NCBI GenBank assembly: GCA_946482375.1
Contig: CAMLRH010000028.1
Location: forward strand, 1 to 15,446
Direction: 5' to 3'
DNA length: 15,446 nucleotides
Source: an uncultured Caulobacteraceae bacterium
Lineage (GTDB): Bacteria > Pseudomonadota > Alphaproteobacteria > Caulobacterales > Caulobacteraceae
The notes under the pieces were generated by a model. The model was not told the DNA's origin. It searched no databases and saw only the letters and a program-made list of their open reading frames with translations. This document shows positions 14,722 through 15,446 of the stretch, in pieces (positions within the stretch are counted from its first letter, which is position 1; each line of letters opens with the position of its first letter). Position numbers and translations under genes: made by a program.

Positions 14722-15446
14722 GCGACGCGCAGGTCGCGGCGCAGGCTGTCGGCGACGCGGCCGTAGTTCTCGACGTTGACCGGCTCGCCGACCGCGTAGG
14801 TCGCCGGCCGCTGACCGGCGATCTGGAAGGCGGTCTGCACTGTCTCGGGCGCGGTGGTGTAGATGCGCCCACGCCTGGGCGACTCGGCGATGGTGACGCC
14901 GACGACCCGGCCGCTGGCGTCCAGCGCCGGCGCGCCCGACAGCCCCGCCAGCGAGCCGCGCAGACCGTCCGTGCGGCCGATCTCGGCCCACACCAGCACC
15001 GGCTCGGTCCGGGCGCCGCGGCCGCGAACGACCAGGTTCTCACGTCCCAGCAGCCGCGAAGCCGCCTCGCCCGGCCGGCCCTGCGGAAAGCCCGGGTGAT
15101 AGGCGAGGTCGCCCTTGCGCAGCGGCCGGTCGATGGCGAGCGGCATGGCCGGCGCCCCGCCGTCGGAGGTCAGCACGGCCGCGTCGCCGCTCGGGTCGAT
15201 GGTGACCTTGACCGCCACGCCCCGACCCTCGGCGACGACCAGCGCGGTCTGCCCACAGCCCTCGACGACGTGTCGGGCCGTCAGCCACACGCCACTGTCG
15301 GCCACCGAAAAGGCGGTGCCGGACCCCGGCTGTGTCTCATCGGCGACATTGACCACCACGGAGGGGTCGAAGGGCGACGACGGCCCCAGCGGGCGGGCGC
15401 GGCTGGAGCGTGATGGTATCGGCGCTCCATCCGAGGTTGCGCACCA
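14697..15446 (-). CDS. Trypsin-like serine protease, 5' end outside the window
   Basis: A serine protease of the trypsin/DegP-like fold. The visible frame is open from the window edge to the TGA at 14699-14697, about 250 residues. It shows the catalytic triad in order: His in LTARHVVEG (codon 15272-15270), Asp in PSGDAAVL (15185-15183) and Ser in AGLSGAPAL (14939-14937). The start of the domain has GSGTAFSV, the usual first strand. No PDZ domain follows. The frame stays open upstream of the GTG at 15359, with a proline/serine-rich stretch ending SPFDPSVVV, so the true start and probably a signal or membrane anchor lie beyond base 15446. It is convergent with the transporter gene, overlapping its 3' end by 25 bases. 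The substrate is unknown. Confidence 0.85.
   Translation of the reverse strand, partial: WCATSDGAPIPSRSSRARPLGPSSPFDPSVVVNVADETQPGSGTAFSVADSGVWLTARHVVEGCGQTALVVAEGRGVAVKVTIDPSGDAAVLTSDGGAPAMPLAIDRPLRKGDLAYHPGFPQGRPGEAASRLLGRENLVVRGRGARTEPVLVWAEIGRTDGLRGSLAGLSGAPALDASGRVVGVTIAESPRRGRIYTTAPETVQTAFQIAGQRPATYAVGEPVNVENYGRVADSLRRDLRVAQVVCLTT

Noticed and set aside
15306..15445. Alternative minus-strand frame at the window edge starting with GTG (VRNLGWSADT)
   Set aside because: It ends after about 36 codons without joining the protease domain, while the main frame is open to the edge and continuous with it.

Overview
The window is a GC-rich stretch of ordinary chromosome from an alphaproteobacterium. 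It most resembles Caulobacterales (a Caulobacter, Phenylobacterium or Brevundimonas relative). This rests on the gene set: a CP4-like EPSP synthase next to cmk and rpsA, a FYDLN-acid (TIGR02300) protein, a DUF1150 protein behind an Hsp20, an rpoN/hpf/ptsN cluster, and rsmI-yraN-gshB-comM. It is dense core genome. I see no phage, insertion sequence, CRISPR array or defence island.

Layout. (1) Positions 1-3010, minus strand: aroA, cmk and the 5' part of rpsA form an operon linking aromatic amino acid synthesis, CMP recycling and translation initiation. (2) Positions 3121-3789, plus strand: a TTG-initiated acidic zinc-ribbon protein, then tRNA-Ala(GGC) with its terminator. (3) Positions 3836-4736, plus strand: an hsp20 gene with a convincing heat-shock promoter and a leader hairpin that hides the ribosome binding site, then a DUF1150 gene. 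(4) Positions 4737-4927: the longest gene-free stretch (191 bases), between convergent genes, holding a hairpin and two palindromic repeats in inverted orientation. (5) Positions 4928-8157, minus strand: rpoN, exoD, hpf and ptsN, i.e. sigma-54, a membrane protein, the ribosome hibernation factor and the nitrogen-PTS EIIA. (6) Positions 8271-11319, plus strand: rsmI, yraN, a SirB1-type protein and gshB, tightly packed. (7) Positions 11456-14721, plus strand: comM/yifB and an AmpG-type transporter, separated from gshB by 136 bases that contain a perfect DnaA-box 9-mer. (8) Positions 14697-15446, minus strand: a trypsin-like serine protease whose 5' end lies outside the window and whose 3' end overlaps the transporter gene.

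No gene-free stretch exceeds 300 bases. Most of the unexplained signal is regulatory: the hsp20 leader, a dyad over the tRNA promoter, the inverted repeat pair, a sigma-54-like promoter beside rpoN, a DnaA box and a long dyad in the rpsA leader. I did not find a new multi-gene system.
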